From: Tisiphia sp964030975
GTDB lineage: Bacteria > Pseudomonadota > Alphaproteobacteria > Rickettsiales > Rickettsiaceae
Direction of reading: 5' to 3'
DNA: 64,000 bases
NCBI RefSeq assembly: GCF_964030975.1
Contig: NZ_CAXIQH010000001.1
Coordinates: 1,612,001-1,676,000 of the forward strand
Shown: piece by piece, positions 28,901 to 37,917 of the stretch
Position numbering within the stretch: the first letter of the stretch is position 1
Layout of the letters: each line of letters begins with the position of its first letter
Notes under the pieces: generated by a model
Databases searched by the model: none
Seen by the model: only the letters and a program-made list of their open reading frames with translations
What the model was told of the DNA's origin: nothing
Position numbers and translations under genes: made by a program

Positions 28901-28937
28901 ATGCAAAGCTTTGCATAAAGCTCCTTATGCGAAGTAA
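28194..28937 (+). pseudogene. ltrA: Group II intron reverse transcriptase/maturase, truncated
   Basis: RT domains 0-4 are visible: NKGKNTVGVDGIKLDS, KPEPLRRVMIKKANGKLRPL, GIPTMRDRCQQAL, SYGFRPGRSTKDAI, YVLEGDIKSCFDEISHDWI and KGTPQG. The YADD catalytic block, domain X and endonuclease domain are absent because the frame runs into the RIT-element end after PQGS. ORF start at 28194 is GTG. It cannot be an active enzyme. Confidence 0.82.
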
Positions 28938-29014
28938 AGTATTATGCAAAGTAAAGCTCTACAATCTGCTATACTCCAGACTTTTTTATTTATTTACTTT
29001 GCATAATATCCAAG

Positions 29015-30028
29015 CTACCTTAATTCTGACAACCAAGAAAGCAAAGCTTGATCCTTACTCCAATCCGGAAGATTACTTTCAATCAAATCGGGATAAGCAT
29101 TTTCTATTGCCTTTCTTTTTACCTCAGTATCTACCCTAGCATAAATTTCTGTGGTTTTTAAATCAACATGACCAAGGAAATCACGGATATATATGAGGTT
29201 GACTCCTGCCTGTAATAAATGCATAGCCTTTGAATGACGAAACATATGTACTTTTACTTTAAAAGGTATAATTGTTGACGTTTTCCTTGCGGATATGGCA
29301 TATTTAGAAACAATGTAAGCAATGCCTTCTTTAGTAAGTTTATGATGCTGATTATTGATAAATAATTGGTGTTCATTTTTCCAAGGTTTATCTAGTTTAT
29401 TTTCTAGGATATAATTTTGTAATAAAGAAGCCGTATTTTTCATTATTGGAACTCTTCTAGCTTTATTTCCTTTACCAGTTAAGGTAATGATAGCAGAGGA
29501 TTGCAAATTAACATCACAAACCCTAATATCTATTAACTCTTGTACTCGTGCCCCTGAGTCATACAAAGTACTCATTAGGGTAAGGTCACGTCTGCCCCTA
29601 GCACTATGTTTATCTGGTTGTTCTAGAAGTAGTTTAATTGCTTCCGGTGTCAGATGTTCTATTACAGCTTTTTTTGCTTTCTTAATAGGTATAGCTGTTA
29701 CTTTCTGAAAGTGAAACATACCAGATGGTTCTTCTGCTTGTACATATCTAAAAAATGAATGGACGGCTGCAAGTCTTTGGTTTCTAGTGGAGATACTACA
29801 TTTTCTATTAACCTCAATCCATTCCAAAAAATCAATAATAAGCTCGCTTGAAAGAGTATTGAGTGTAATTTGTTCAACTGAGATATTTTTTCTCTCCTGG
29901 CAGAAGTTAATTAAAAGCTTGAAGGTATCACGATAAGAATGGATAGTATTTTTGCTAACATTCTTTTGTGATGGTAAATAAGCTGAAAGAAACTCAGTAA
30001 GGTATTTTGCAAAATTAGTAGGTGTCAT
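29015..30028 (-). CDS. Tyrosine recombinase, third gene of RIT trio
   Basis: A 337-residue phage-integrase-type recombinase. The N-terminal SAM-like core-binding domain (NTIHSYRDTFKLLINFC) is followed by a catalytic domain with Arg in DSGARVQELIDI, Lys in LTGKGNKARRVP, His-x-x-Arg in HMFRHSKAMHLL, His in DFLGHVDLKTTEIYA, and the Tyr nucleophile in the same block. All catalytic residues are present. Its ATG overlaps the end of the middle recombinase (ATGACACC inside its final codons), implying coupling. The partners and target of RIT recombinases are not well established. Confidence 0.85.
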   Translation of the reverse strand: MTPTNFAKYLTEFLSAYLPSQKNVSKNTIHSYRDTFKLLINFCQERKNISVEQITLNTLSSELIIDFLEWIEVNRKCSISTRNQRLAAVHSFFRYVQAEEPSGMFHFQKVTAIPIKKAKKAVIEHLTPEAIKLLLEQPDKHSARGRRDLTLMSTLYDSGARVQELIDIRVCDVNLQSSAIITLTGKGNKARRVPIMKNTASLLQNYILENKLDKPWKNEHQLFINNQHHKLTKEGIAYIVSKYAISARKTSTIIPFKVKVHMFRHSKAMHLLQAGVNLIYIRDFLGHVDLKTTEIYARVDTEVKRKAIENAYPDLIESNLPDWSKDQALLSWLSELR

Positions 30029-30183
30029 TATAATCTCCTTTTTCTAATTGAGGAATGATATTTAAGTATTTGCTTTCTATTTTTAGCATCATATTGGGAA
30101 ACACATCTGCAGTCATACGTAAGTAATAAGCCGTTTCTTGGAACGAATCGTGACCCATATAGGTTTTAAGTACAGGAAAATAT

Positions 30184-31518
30184 GCTCTGTCCAGAAAAGT
30201 GTGTAAATTTCCAAAATAGGTCATTAAATTTTGTTAAGCCTATCTTCAAATTTGATCATCAAATGAGCCATAGCTTCATTCCAGTTGGGAATAGGCATAG
30301 TCCATTTTTTGGTCATATAGTCAATTGTCAAATATAAGCTTTTAAAAACAGCACTATCACTAGGGAAAACACGCTTATTATTTGTTACTTTACGCAATTG
30401 ACTATTAACAGATTCAACTGAATTAGTGGTATAAATTACCTTTCTAATTGCCTCTGGATATCCTAGAAAAATCATTAAATTATCCCAATGATTATACCAT
30501 GATTTGGCAATTTGTGGATATTGTTTATTCCATTTTTCTTCAAAATATACTAAAGCTAAATGTGCTTGTTCTTCCGTTGCTGCAGTATATATCGGCTTTA
30601 AATCGCTAGCCACCTGCTTCCTATCTTTATATGATACGTATTTTAAACTATTTCTAATCTGATGTACAATACATAATTGATGTTCTGTTTTTGGATAAAC
30701 TGCTTCTATCGCCTCAGACATACCAGTAAGATTATCACTACAGGCAATCAGTATATCCTTTAATCCTCTATTTTTCATTTCAGTAAAATTACCAAGCCAA
30801 AATTTTGCCCCTTCATTTTCACTGATCCATAATCCCAATATATCTTTTCTACCAGATAAATCAATCCCTAATGCAACATATATTGCCTTGTTAATTATCC
30901 TTTTGTCTTGCCTAACTTTTACTACTAAACAATCAAAAAATACTATCGGATATATCTCTTCTAACGGTCTACTCTGCCAAGCTTTTACATCATCCATTAC
31001 ATCATCGGTGATCTGACTGATTAAACTCTCACTTATTTCAACACTATACAACTCTTGTAATTGAACCTTAATATCAGATACACTCATACCTTTAGCATAT
31101 AATGATAAGACTTTATCATCAAAACCATCAAAACGTTTTTGTCTTTTCGGTAGTATTGCTGGTTCAAAGGTACTACGCCTATCTCTTGGTACTTCTATCT
31201 CAACCGCTCCATGTTCGGAGATCAGTTTTTTGCTAGTTATACCATTACGAGCATTATCATTATCTACACGACTGTATTTATCATAGCCTAGATGATTATT
31301 CAATTCTGACTGCAATGCCTTCTCTATCAAGCGTTTGGTCAATTCTTTTAATAATCCTCCTTCTTTCAGTATTGTGCTTACATCTGTATCATTATCTATT
31401 AATAAATCTACTGCTTGCTTTATTGATTCATTTGTTTTTTTATTCATGTAATTTCCTTTTTTGTTATATTTTTATATATAACCTATCTCGAAATTTACAC
31501 ACTTTTCTGGACAGAGCC
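30184..31518 (-). mobile_element. IS256-family insertion sequence, copy 1
   Basis: Ends gctctgtccagaaaagtgtg and the inverted copy, with a 9-bp flank ggaaaatat at 30175-30183 and 31519-31527. Nearly identical to 43658-44993. Confidence 0.9.
30224..31447 (-). CDS. IS256-family (Mutator-type) transposase
   Basis: An intact 407-residue transposase of the MULE/IS256 superfamily. Features include GHYDKYSRV-like LGYDKYSRVDNDNARNG, EVPRDRRSTFEPAILPKRQK, the first Asp in YPIVFFDCLVVKVR, the second in LIACSDNLTGMSEAI and the Glu region IYTTNSVESVNSQLRKVT. The protein sequence is the same in the second copy at 43699-44922, indicating recent transposition. Confidence 0.93.
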   Translation of the reverse strand: MNKKTNESIKQAVDLLIDNDTDVSTILKEGGLLKELTKRLIEKALQSELNNHLGYDKYSRVDNDNARNGITSKKLISEHGAVEIEVPRDRRSTFEPAILPKRQKRFDGFDDKVLSLYAKGMSVSDIKVQLQELYSVEISESLISQITDDVMDDVKAWQSRPLEEIYPIVFFDCLVVKVRQDKRIINKAIYVALGIDLSGRKDILGLWISENEGAKFWLGNFTEMKNRGLKDILIACSDNLTGMSEAIEAVYPKTEHQLCIVHQIRNSLKYVSYKDRKQVASDLKPIYTAATEEQAHLALVYFEEKWNKQYPQIAKSWYNHWDNLMIFLGYPEAIRKVIYTTNSVESVNSQLRKVTNNKRVFPSDSAVFKSLYLTIDYMTKKWTMPIPNWNEAMAHLMIKFEDRLNKI

Positions 31519-32340
31519 GGAAAATATGCAGTTAGATCTTTTTCTTCCTCAACCCATCTTTTTAAACAATGAACAGCATAAGTATGACGAAAGTCATGGA
31601 TACGTGGACCATTCCCTTTGCCACCATGTGAGATGCTAGCTCGCCATAGGAACTTACGGAAATTTTTATAAAGATTCCCTATTGTCATTGGTCTGCCCCC
31701 AAGAGCAGGAAAAAAATAATTCTCTGCAACCTGGTATGGATGTACTTCTTTCGAAAAATCTCGGCAACGTTCTGTAAGTGTATTAGACATAGGAACCAAT
31801 CTACTATTATCTTTTTTAGAATGATCAATGGTAAGGATACCATCTTCAAGATTAACATCACTAACTTTAAGAAGTCTTGCTTCTGATAGCCTTAGTCCGC
31901 ACATATAAATCATCCTAAAAATTATGGGCATAATGTGATGCCGATATGGACATTCACAGCAATATTTACATTTATCAGTTTCTGCAAAAAATCTTGCTAA
32001 CTCTGATGTAGTATAAATATAGGGCATATATTGTTTTTCTGTTGGATAATAGCCTTTTGGAAGGATGTAAGCTTCTAATCCGATAGAATCCAGATATTTA
32101 GCAAATTGTCGGATGATAGATGAGCGAGAACATTGATTAGCTTGTGCTTCGTAACTTTTTTTACAACACCAGTCACGTACAATTTCTTTGGTAAGAACAG
32201 TAGCGTTAGGATAATGGTCTAGTACGAATCTATCGAAGCGTTTTAAATGCTTAGCTTCAGCGTCATATTTGTATCCTATAGCTTGTTTTAGTTCTATATG
32301 ATCTTGAATATGACTCTTAAAAGAACCTGTGTAAAAAATA

Positions 32341-33576
32341 TCATTCATGGTTGCTAACCTCTTCAAATGAAATGGCACATTCTTTCAGCTTTGCTATATT
32401 AACCTTCAAATAAATGGCTGTTGAATCTGGATCAGCATGACCTAAAATTTCTGAAATAGTAGAAAGAGGAGTATCTTGCTCAAGTAAAGTACTTGCCATA
32501 GTATGCCTAAGAGAATGCATTCCCCTTCTTTTCTTGAGAGTAGGAAGATGTGCTAGCTCCACGTACCTTTTAATGATTTGGGTTAAATGATCTCCTTCTG
32601 AAAAAGGCAAAAAGGGGGCTAAATGTCTTACGAACACATATGAATTATCTATATTAGGACGACCATATTTAAGGTAATCAATTACAGCCCATCCTACTTC
32701 TTGTGTTAATGGTAAAGATAATGACGTTTTTGTCTTTGATTGAATAAAAACTAATTTCTTTTCTGACCAATTGAAGTTTTCCATTTTAAGAGACTTAATA
32801 TCTGTGCAACGCATCCCTAAACAGCATGCCAATAAGATTATAGCATAATCTCTCTTGCCCTTAGGACTACCTCTATCAATTGCTATAATTAATTTTTTTA
32901 ATTCATCTGCAGTCCATACTGAAGGAATCCGAGTTTGTTTTCTTGCTTGTACCATTGGTGTTTTTGCAGCAAAATCAGTTTGCACTTCTCCTGTTTCTAA
33001 AAGAAAGCGGAAGAAAGCTCGCATAGAGCAGATATTTTGTTCCACAGTTTTATATGTATATCCAGCCAAGGTTTTGATATAATTATTGATCAGCGTAATG
33101 TTGAGTGATTGGCAATTTGCTATGTTTTGTGAAACAAGATAATCCATGAATCGTGCAGATTGCGTAACATAGTGATTGGTTGTAACCTTTGAATAACCTT
33201 TACTTACACAATATGATTTAAATTGATCGCTGATAGCGATAAAATATGGTGCAGTAAGAATTTCTTCATGCTTATAGTATCGGCGTAAAATAGTATTATG
33301 CAATTGAAAATCACCTATCATTCGTATAATACGCAATTCCTGGGTTTCAGATTGAGAAAGGGTTCGATTAAAATCTTTCTCAAAGATACGAAAATGCTTT
33401 TCAACAAAATCTATTCCTAAACGTTCTGAATAGAAAATTTCACCGCATTCCTGAGCAAATTGCAGTAACATTCTCCATCGTCTACGGTAGAATTGCATAG
33501 AGCCAGGGGTATAGTTAAGCCGCAGCATTTCCTGTTCAAGATCATTGATTAGAACAGTTAATAATTTCTTTTCCAT
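32341..33576 (-). CDS. Tyrosine recombinase, first gene of RIT trio
   Basis: A 411-residue recombinase with a long N-terminal domain (about 1-200), a core-binding segment (QSARFMDYLVSQN) and a catalytic domain: Arg in CLGMRCTDIKSL, Lys in FIQSKTKTSLSL, His-x-x-Arg in MHSLRHTMASTLL, His in EILGHADPDSTAIYL with the Tyr. All catalytic positions are present. It is the 5' gene of the overlapping trio. A promoter and the element end lie in 33577-33710. Confidence 0.85.
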   Translation of the reverse strand: MEKKLLTVLINDLEQEMLRLNYTPGSMQFYRRRWRMLLQFAQECGEIFYSERLGIDFVEKHFRIFEKDFNRTLSQSETQELRIIRMIGDFQLHNTILRRYYKHEEILTAPYFIAISDQFKSYCVSKGYSKVTTNHYVTQSARFMDYLVSQNIANCQSLNITLINNYIKTLAGYTYKTVEQNICSMRAFFRFLLETGEVQTDFAAKTPMVQARKQTRIPSVWTADELKKLIIAIDRGSPKGKRDYAIILLACCLGMRCTDIKSLKMENFNWSEKKLVFIQSKTKTSLSLPLTQEVGWAVIDYLKYGRPNIDNSYVFVRHLAPFLPFSEGDHLTQIIKRYVELAHLPTLKKRRGMHSLRHTMASTLLEQDTPLSTISEILGHADPDSTAIYLKVNIAKLKECAISFEEVSNHE

Positions 33577-33704
33577 AATTATGTCTCCTAGAATGATAAT
33601 TACGTAGTGAGTTGCACTACACTATCAATCTAGGACATTATGCAAAGTAAAATGCAATAAAATTATTATTGGTACTTGGATTTGATAGGTTGCTTTGCAT
33701 AAAG

Positions 33705-34123
33705 CTCCTGCAATTACCCCTTCTTCCTGGATAGTTAACTCTCCATCAGATAATACTCCCGACTTAAACATACGGATTAAATACCTAATTAGCCTCATAT
33801 CCTGGACTTTCTCCTGTAATATTTCGATCAATATCTTCCTGTCCACTGTACCAAAAAAGTTTGCTAAGTCTAAGTCTATTATGCTCTCAACCTCCTTTTC
33901 ATAAAGATGTTTTGAAAGCTCTCTTACTGCATCATGACATCCAATTCCTGCCCTGAAACCGTAGGAACATTTAAGGAATAATGGCTCATAGATGTTCTCA
34001 AGTACTTTCTTCATCATCTTTTGGCAGAGCTTATCTTCGAAATTGCTAATCCCTAAAGTCCTATATTTACCCGGGCTTCCTTCCTTTGGTATCTTTACCT
34101 CTAGTATATTCCCTGGTTTATAT
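33705..34123 (-). pseudogene. Second group II intron reverse transcriptase fragment
   Basis: An opposite-strand RT piece: VKIPKEGSPGKYRTLGISNF, CSYGFRAGIGCHDAVREL, SIIDLDLANFFGTVDRKIL and TIQEEGV. It is cut by the RIT element where the PQG motif would be, and 5' by a MITE at 34125. It is not the missing half of the RT at 28194, because both contain the same middle domains. Confidence 0.75.
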
Positions 34124-34124
34124 A

Positions 34125-34260
34125 TAGTTATGCCTATAGGATTAGGTGATAAAGAACATAACGATTGTAAGATGTCATTCCCGCGAAGGCGGGAATCTAG
34201 ATACCTGCTTTCGCAAGGTTAACACAAAGTTTGTATCACCTAATTCAATAGGTTTCACTA
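34125..34260 (+). mobile_element. 136-bp MITE, complete copy
   Basis: tagttatgcctatagg ... ggtttcacta, flanked by TA; interrupts the intron RT fragment. Confidence 0.9.
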
Positions 34261-34268
34261 TAATAGAC

Positions 34269-34504
34269 CAGGGAAGTTTAAAAGTCGCAACTAATGATAT
34301 AAGAATCTGTTTTGAGAAATGCATAAACGTCATTGCGAGGAGCCGCTTCGCTACGACACGGCAATCCAAAAAATTGCAACGGCAAAAATAAAACAGCAAG
34401 CTGTTTATTTGGATCGCCACGCCACTTCGTGGCTCGCGATGACGGTTATTCGTTTCTAAAATCTAGTATTTTATATCATTAGTTGCGACTTTTAAACTGC
34501 CCTG
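34269..34504. repeat. 236-bp element with 30-bp inverted ends and 8-bp target duplication
   Basis: Ends cagggaagtttaaaagtcgc and inverted gcgacttttaaactgccctg continue to about 30 bases with one mismatch. Flanking taatagac is at 34261-34268 and 34506-34513. Inner hairpin arms contain gtcattgcgaggagcc and ggctcgcgatgac. Beyond it, 34505-34538 is one end of the tagctaatccgattag repeat. Confidence 0.82.
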
Positions 34505-34560
34505 CTAATAGACGGAGTAATGCTAATCGGATTAGCTATAGTAAGAAATACAAAAGAATT

Positions 34561-35742
34561 CTATTTAAATAACCTTGGTACTATATAACTGTGTAACATT
34601 AGACCTTTATCTGCAAGATTAATGTAACCTTTTTCACCTAATTCCTCATCCCACTGAAGTAGACCTAGCTTTTTATAGTATGTTGCCTTTTGTCTATCCA
34701 AAATATCAAATAATTGTTTACCAGTTCTTTTCTGTATAATGTCAATATTTAGACCCTTTTCAAGACGTAGCCCCATCATTAACATTTCTTCAATTATTTC
34801 TTGCGTAGAAAGTTTATTAATATGCTGAACACCACACCCCAGACTATTAACAGTTTGCAACCATTTTTCTGGTTTATGCCACATCATGATACTATAGAGA
34901 TGAGATGTAGAATTACTATCGTACATATTAACTCTACTGTGAGCACCAGGACCTATACCTAAATAATTATTATATTGCCAATATGTCAAATTATGCTTAC
35001 ATTCATGACCTAATATAGCATAATTTGATATTTCATATCTAAGATATCCTTGGGATTTTAAGTACAAGTTAGTCCATTCATACTGATCAGCTGCTTGATC
35101 TGAGCTTGGTATAGTCAGATTCCCATCGTTAAATAATTTATAAAATAACGTACCTTTCTCGATGACTAATTGATACAATGAGATATGACCTGAGGCAAGT
35201 TCCATGGCATTAGTCAATTCATCTTGCCAACTTTCTAGAGTTTGGTTACTTCTTGCATAAATTAGGTCAAAAGATATTCTAGGAAAAATACGACGAGCTG
35301 TTTCAATAGTCTTGATTGCTTGCCCCACATCATGTTGTCTCCCTAAATTCTTTAAGTCATTTTCTACTAGAGATTGGACGCCAATTGACACACGATTTAT
35401 TCCAGCTGATCTAAAATCCCTAAATTTCTCAGTCTCAAATGAAGTAGGATTTGTTTCCAAAGTAATTTCTGTTTGCTCATCTATTGTTGCTAGATTTGCT
35501 ATTTTTTTAATTATTCCTTCAACAACAAATGGCTTCATCAAAGATGGAGTACCACCGCCAAAGAAAATAGATTTTATATATTTATGACCTATAGTATCTC
35601 TGAAATGATTTAGCTCCAGCTCATAACATTTCAGCCAATCATCATGGTCTACTTTATCTGAAACATGAGAGTTAAAATCACAATACGGACATTTTGATAA
35701 ACAGAATGGCCAGTGTATATATATCGATAATGGTTGTTTCAT
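34561..35742 (-). CDS. hemW: Radical SAM protein HemW (heme chaperone)
   Basis: A 393-residue radical SAM protein. YIHWPFCLSKCPYCDFNSH carries the CxxxCxxC iron-sulfur motif near residue 14, and FFGGGTPSLM binds SAM. The HemN-like C-terminal domain is present (NYLGIGPGAHSR; EEMLMMGLRLEKGL). The short N-terminus and CDFNSH fit HemW, a heme-binding chaperone, rather than the oxygen-independent coproporphyrinogen oxidase HemN. It looks intact and independent of the mobile DNA around it. Confidence 0.88.
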   Translation of the reverse strand: MKQPLSIYIHWPFCLSKCPYCDFNSHVSDKVDHDDWLKCYELELNHFRDTIGHKYIKSIFFGGGTPSLMKPFVVEGIIKKIANLATIDEQTEITLETNPTSFETEKFRDFRSAGINRVSIGVQSLVENDLKNLGRQHDVGQAIKTIETARRIFPRISFDLIYARSNQTLESWQDELTNAMELASGHISLYQLVIEKGTLFYKLFNDGNLTIPSSDQAADQYEWTNLYLKSQGYLRYEISNYAILGHECKHNLTYWQYNNYLGIGPGAHSRVNMYDSNSTSHLYSIMMWHKPEKWLQTVNSLGCGVQHINKLSTQEIIEEMLMMGLRLEKGLNIDIIQKRTGKQLFDILDRQKATYYKKLGLLQWDEELGEKGYINLADKGLMLHSYIVPRLFK

Positions 35743-35772
35743 GCTCAGGATTATAGTAGTTTAATATAAAAT

Positions 35773-36255
35773 TTATACATAATCCTGCAACGCTAAATCC
35801 GTCACAACACCTTGCAAAATGGCTGCATATTGTTGTTCAATTAAATTTTCAACATTACTCTCTTGTTCTATTATATCTTTTATTTTTTCAAGAAAGTCTT
35901 TATTAGTAAATTCTTTGAGTTTATTATTAAACTCTTGGATAGTTGCCTTCTGTTGTTCATTAGCTTTATTTTCCAATTTTACTTTAGTATTTGCTAAATC
36001 TACCATAGCTTTTTGAGCTAACTGTTCTTTTGCTTTTGCTAATAGTGCCTTAGCTTGTTCTTCTTGTAATCGTTTAAATGCATCTAACTCAGATTGTTTT
36101 CTTGCCGGCTATATCTGAAGAATCAACTTGTATAGTAGAACTTGGAGCATCATTAGCTTTACTCGATTCTACTCTTTGTGCAAACTCTTGATCGTATTCT
36201 GCTTGTTTGGTGCTGTAATTTAACCCAGATATGTATACAAGATAAAAATTTTAAT
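35773..36255 (-). pseudogene. Coiled-coil hypothetical protein, frameshifted and 5' truncated
   Basis: The intact 3' frame encodes a charged coiled coil (ELDAFKRLQEEQAKALLAKA ... LALQDYV). A frameshift near 36105-36110 links it to an upstream frame (GLNYSTKQAEYDQEFAQRVE, SSTIQVDSSDIAG) with no start codon before a stop. I do not recognise the family. An ATG at 36006 gives a 77-residue product, but translation from there is only a possibility. Confidence 0.55.
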
Positions 36256-36541
36256 GCTACTTATTTCTTTTTGCCGAGTAACTCACTTTCAGTAATGGGA
36301 GTGAGTTCTCTCAGAAACGTACCCCTACTTAAAAATCAATGGCATTCGGTTAAGCTTATAACATATCATAGTACCACACACTTATTGTTCAAGTTGAAAA
36401 GCATGCATAATGTGTTTTCGTAGTAACTCATTAACAAAATCATTTCACTCTATTCAACAACCTGAAAAATGTTACCAACTTTCCTCTGATGCACCAAAGT
36501 TATTACTAGATATCTTGAAGAAGTTAATATTATTGTAATAA
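36256..36541. other. Intergenic remnant, no intact gene
   Basis: The minus strand ends a short frame with LRELTPITESELLGKKK and a stop near 36268, preceded by stops. It looks like the tail of a decayed gene of unknown family. Confidence 0.4.
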
Positions 36542-37477
36542 TTATACCATTAACTCTTCTATTTCTTTTTTAGATAAACCAGTAGACGCAGAAATTATGT
36601 CAACTGATACCCCAACTTTAAACAAGTTTCTAGCTACAGCCGCTCTTTCTTCAGCTTTACCTTCAGCTTTACCTTCAGCTTTACCAATTTGGATTCCGTA
36701 CTGCGTACCCTCTTCTATATATTTTTGTGCAACAGTTCTCATAATGTTCCCTTTTTCTTCTTCAGATAAATACTTAGCTAGCAGTTGTTCTAATTCTGAT
36801 TGCCTGTCTTCAGGTAGCTTGGTATCAGTATACCATAAAAACGATCTTAAGTAAATATAGCCATTCTCTTTATCAACTAATATCTCTAACTTAAACTTTT
36901 CTAAAAACTGCTCCCATAATTTTATCATATCCCGCATATGGATATACTTCATCACATATTCCATCATCCCCAAATGTTTCTTCTGTACTATCTCCTCATC
37001 CGACATACTCTGTAAGTTCACCAATTGATAATCCTCGGTCATCAGCTTTTTAGCTTGCTCAGGTTCAGTGAACAAATCCCACAAGTTTTTTGGAACATTA
37101 TATTCTTCTACGCCGTTATACATGATAATCGGACAAATTAATGGTAACTTATCCTCATTTTTTTTATGCCTTTCACATAATAGTAATGCGTATTTATAGA
37201 GTCTTAGTGCCATCCAATAATCAGCCGTTGATTGATGATCCAACAGCACATAGATGAAAGCCGTCTCATCATTTTTAGTTTTTACCGAATAAACTATATC
37301 ACTATATTTTCGCCTTAGACTCTCTTCAATATAGCTTTCCTTCTCTACTTTGATCTTTGACAAATCTATCTTTTCCTGAAAATCATTCGGTAGATAATAT
37401 TCTAAGAACTCTTGGGCGGCTATTTCATTGCCCATTATTTTTTTAAATAACTGATCATGTTTTGGTTTTTTTGTCAT
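36542..37477 (-). CDS. Rpn family recombination-promoting nuclease/putative transposase
   Basis: An intact 311-residue PD-(D/E)XK protein: KHDQLFKKIMGNEIAAQEFL, SDIVYSVKTKN and FIYVLLDHQSTADYWMALRL (catalytic D and E/D-HQS), PIIMYNGVEEYNVPKNLWDL. The C-terminus carries three tandem GKAE units (from a 12-bp DNA repeat around 36650-36690) and ends SASTGLSKKEIEELM, a usual helix of this family. Rpn proteins have been shown to be DNA endonucleases that raise recombination in E. coli. Closest relative in the window is the truncated gene at 27033. Confidence 0.88.
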   Translation of the reverse strand: MTKKPKHDQLFKKIMGNEIAAQEFLEYYLPNDFQEKIDLSKIKVEKESYIEESLRRKYSDIVYSVKTKNDETAFIYVLLDHQSTADYWMALRLYKYALLLCERHKKNEDKLPLICPIIMYNGVEEYNVPKNLWDLFTEPEQAKKLMTEDYQLVNLQSMSDEEIVQKKHLGMMEYVMKYIHMRDMIKLWEQFLEKFKLEILVDKENGYIYLRSFLWYTDTKLPEDRQSELEQLLAKYLSEEEKGNIMRTVAQKYIEEGTQYGIQIGKAEGKAEGKAEERAAVARNLFKVGVSVDIISASTGLSKKEIEELMV

Positions 37478-37493
37478 CTTATTACTGGTACAT

Positions 37494-37610
37494 TCATATT
37501 TTGCTTAAACCTATTGGCTGCTCTTCTTTTAGTATTTTATATACTGATGCCCGACTGATACCCATTTTATTGGCTAGAGCTGTGCCTATTATACCTTGAG
37601 CTTTATGATA
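37494..37610 (-). pseudogene. Serine resolvase/invertase C-terminal HTH remnant
   Basis: About 38 residues, HKAQGIIGTALANKMGISRA then SVYKILKEEQPIG, match the Hin-type helix-turn-helix at the end of small serine recombinases. The rest is missing: a MITE begins at 37611. Confidence 0.65.
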
Positions 37611-37746
37611 TAGTTATGCTCATAGGATTAGGTGATAAAGAACATAACGATTGTAAGTTGTCATTCCCGCGAAGGCGGGAATCTAGATACCTGCTTTCGC
37701 AGGTATGACACAAAGTTTGTATCACCTAATTCAATAGGTTTCACTA
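37611..37746 (+). mobile_element. 136-bp MITE, complete copy
   Basis: tagttatgctcatagg ... ggtttcacta, flanked by TA; separates the resolvase remnant from a second repeat. Confidence 0.9.
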
Positions 37747-37917
37747 TATAATATCTCAGGGCTTTTTGTCCACTATTTTAGATCCCTGCTTTCGCAGGGA
37801 TGACAAGCTTGGTACTGTGATTAGGTTATAAAAACTTTGTAAATCCATAAGGTTTTTGACAAAATAGGTAAAAATCTTATGGATTTTGATGTGATTTTTA
37901 ACCGCAAATATGTATTA

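Larger units (their letters stand above)
30015..32378 (-). pseudogene. Tyrosine recombinase, middle gene of RIT trio, split by IS256
   Basis: The 5' part (to 31528) has YMCGLRLSEARLLKV and the H-x-x-R block HDFRHTYAVHCLKRW. The 3' part (30015-30183) carries TYMGHDSFQETAYYLR with the second His and Tyr. Removing the IS and one 9-bp duplication joins DLTAYFP to VLKTYMGHD in frame. The gene overlaps the upstream recombinase by 38 bases. Without excision it lacks the nucleophile. Confidence 0.85.
28901..33710 (-). mobile_element. RIT-type element (three tandem tyrosine recombinases)
   Basis: Three overlapping tyrosine recombinase genes in the same direction match the recombinase-in-trio arrangement. 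The ends carry several short repeats: gctttgcataaagctcct directly repeated at 28908-28925 and 33692-33709, attatgcaaagtaaa at 28941 and 33638, and an inverted tttactttgcataat at 28994. The middle gene is split by an IS256 element. Exact ends are uncertain. Confidence 0.7.

Noticed and set aside
29015..30028. XerC/XerD chromosome dimer recombinase
   Set aside because: The gene is one of three overlapping tyrosine recombinases with element-type repeats at the ends, which fits RIT better than Xer.
33625..34017. The RT fragment as the missing 3' half of the intron RT at 28194
   Set aside because: It lies on the opposite strand and encodes the same middle RT domains with a different sequence, so it belongs to another intron.
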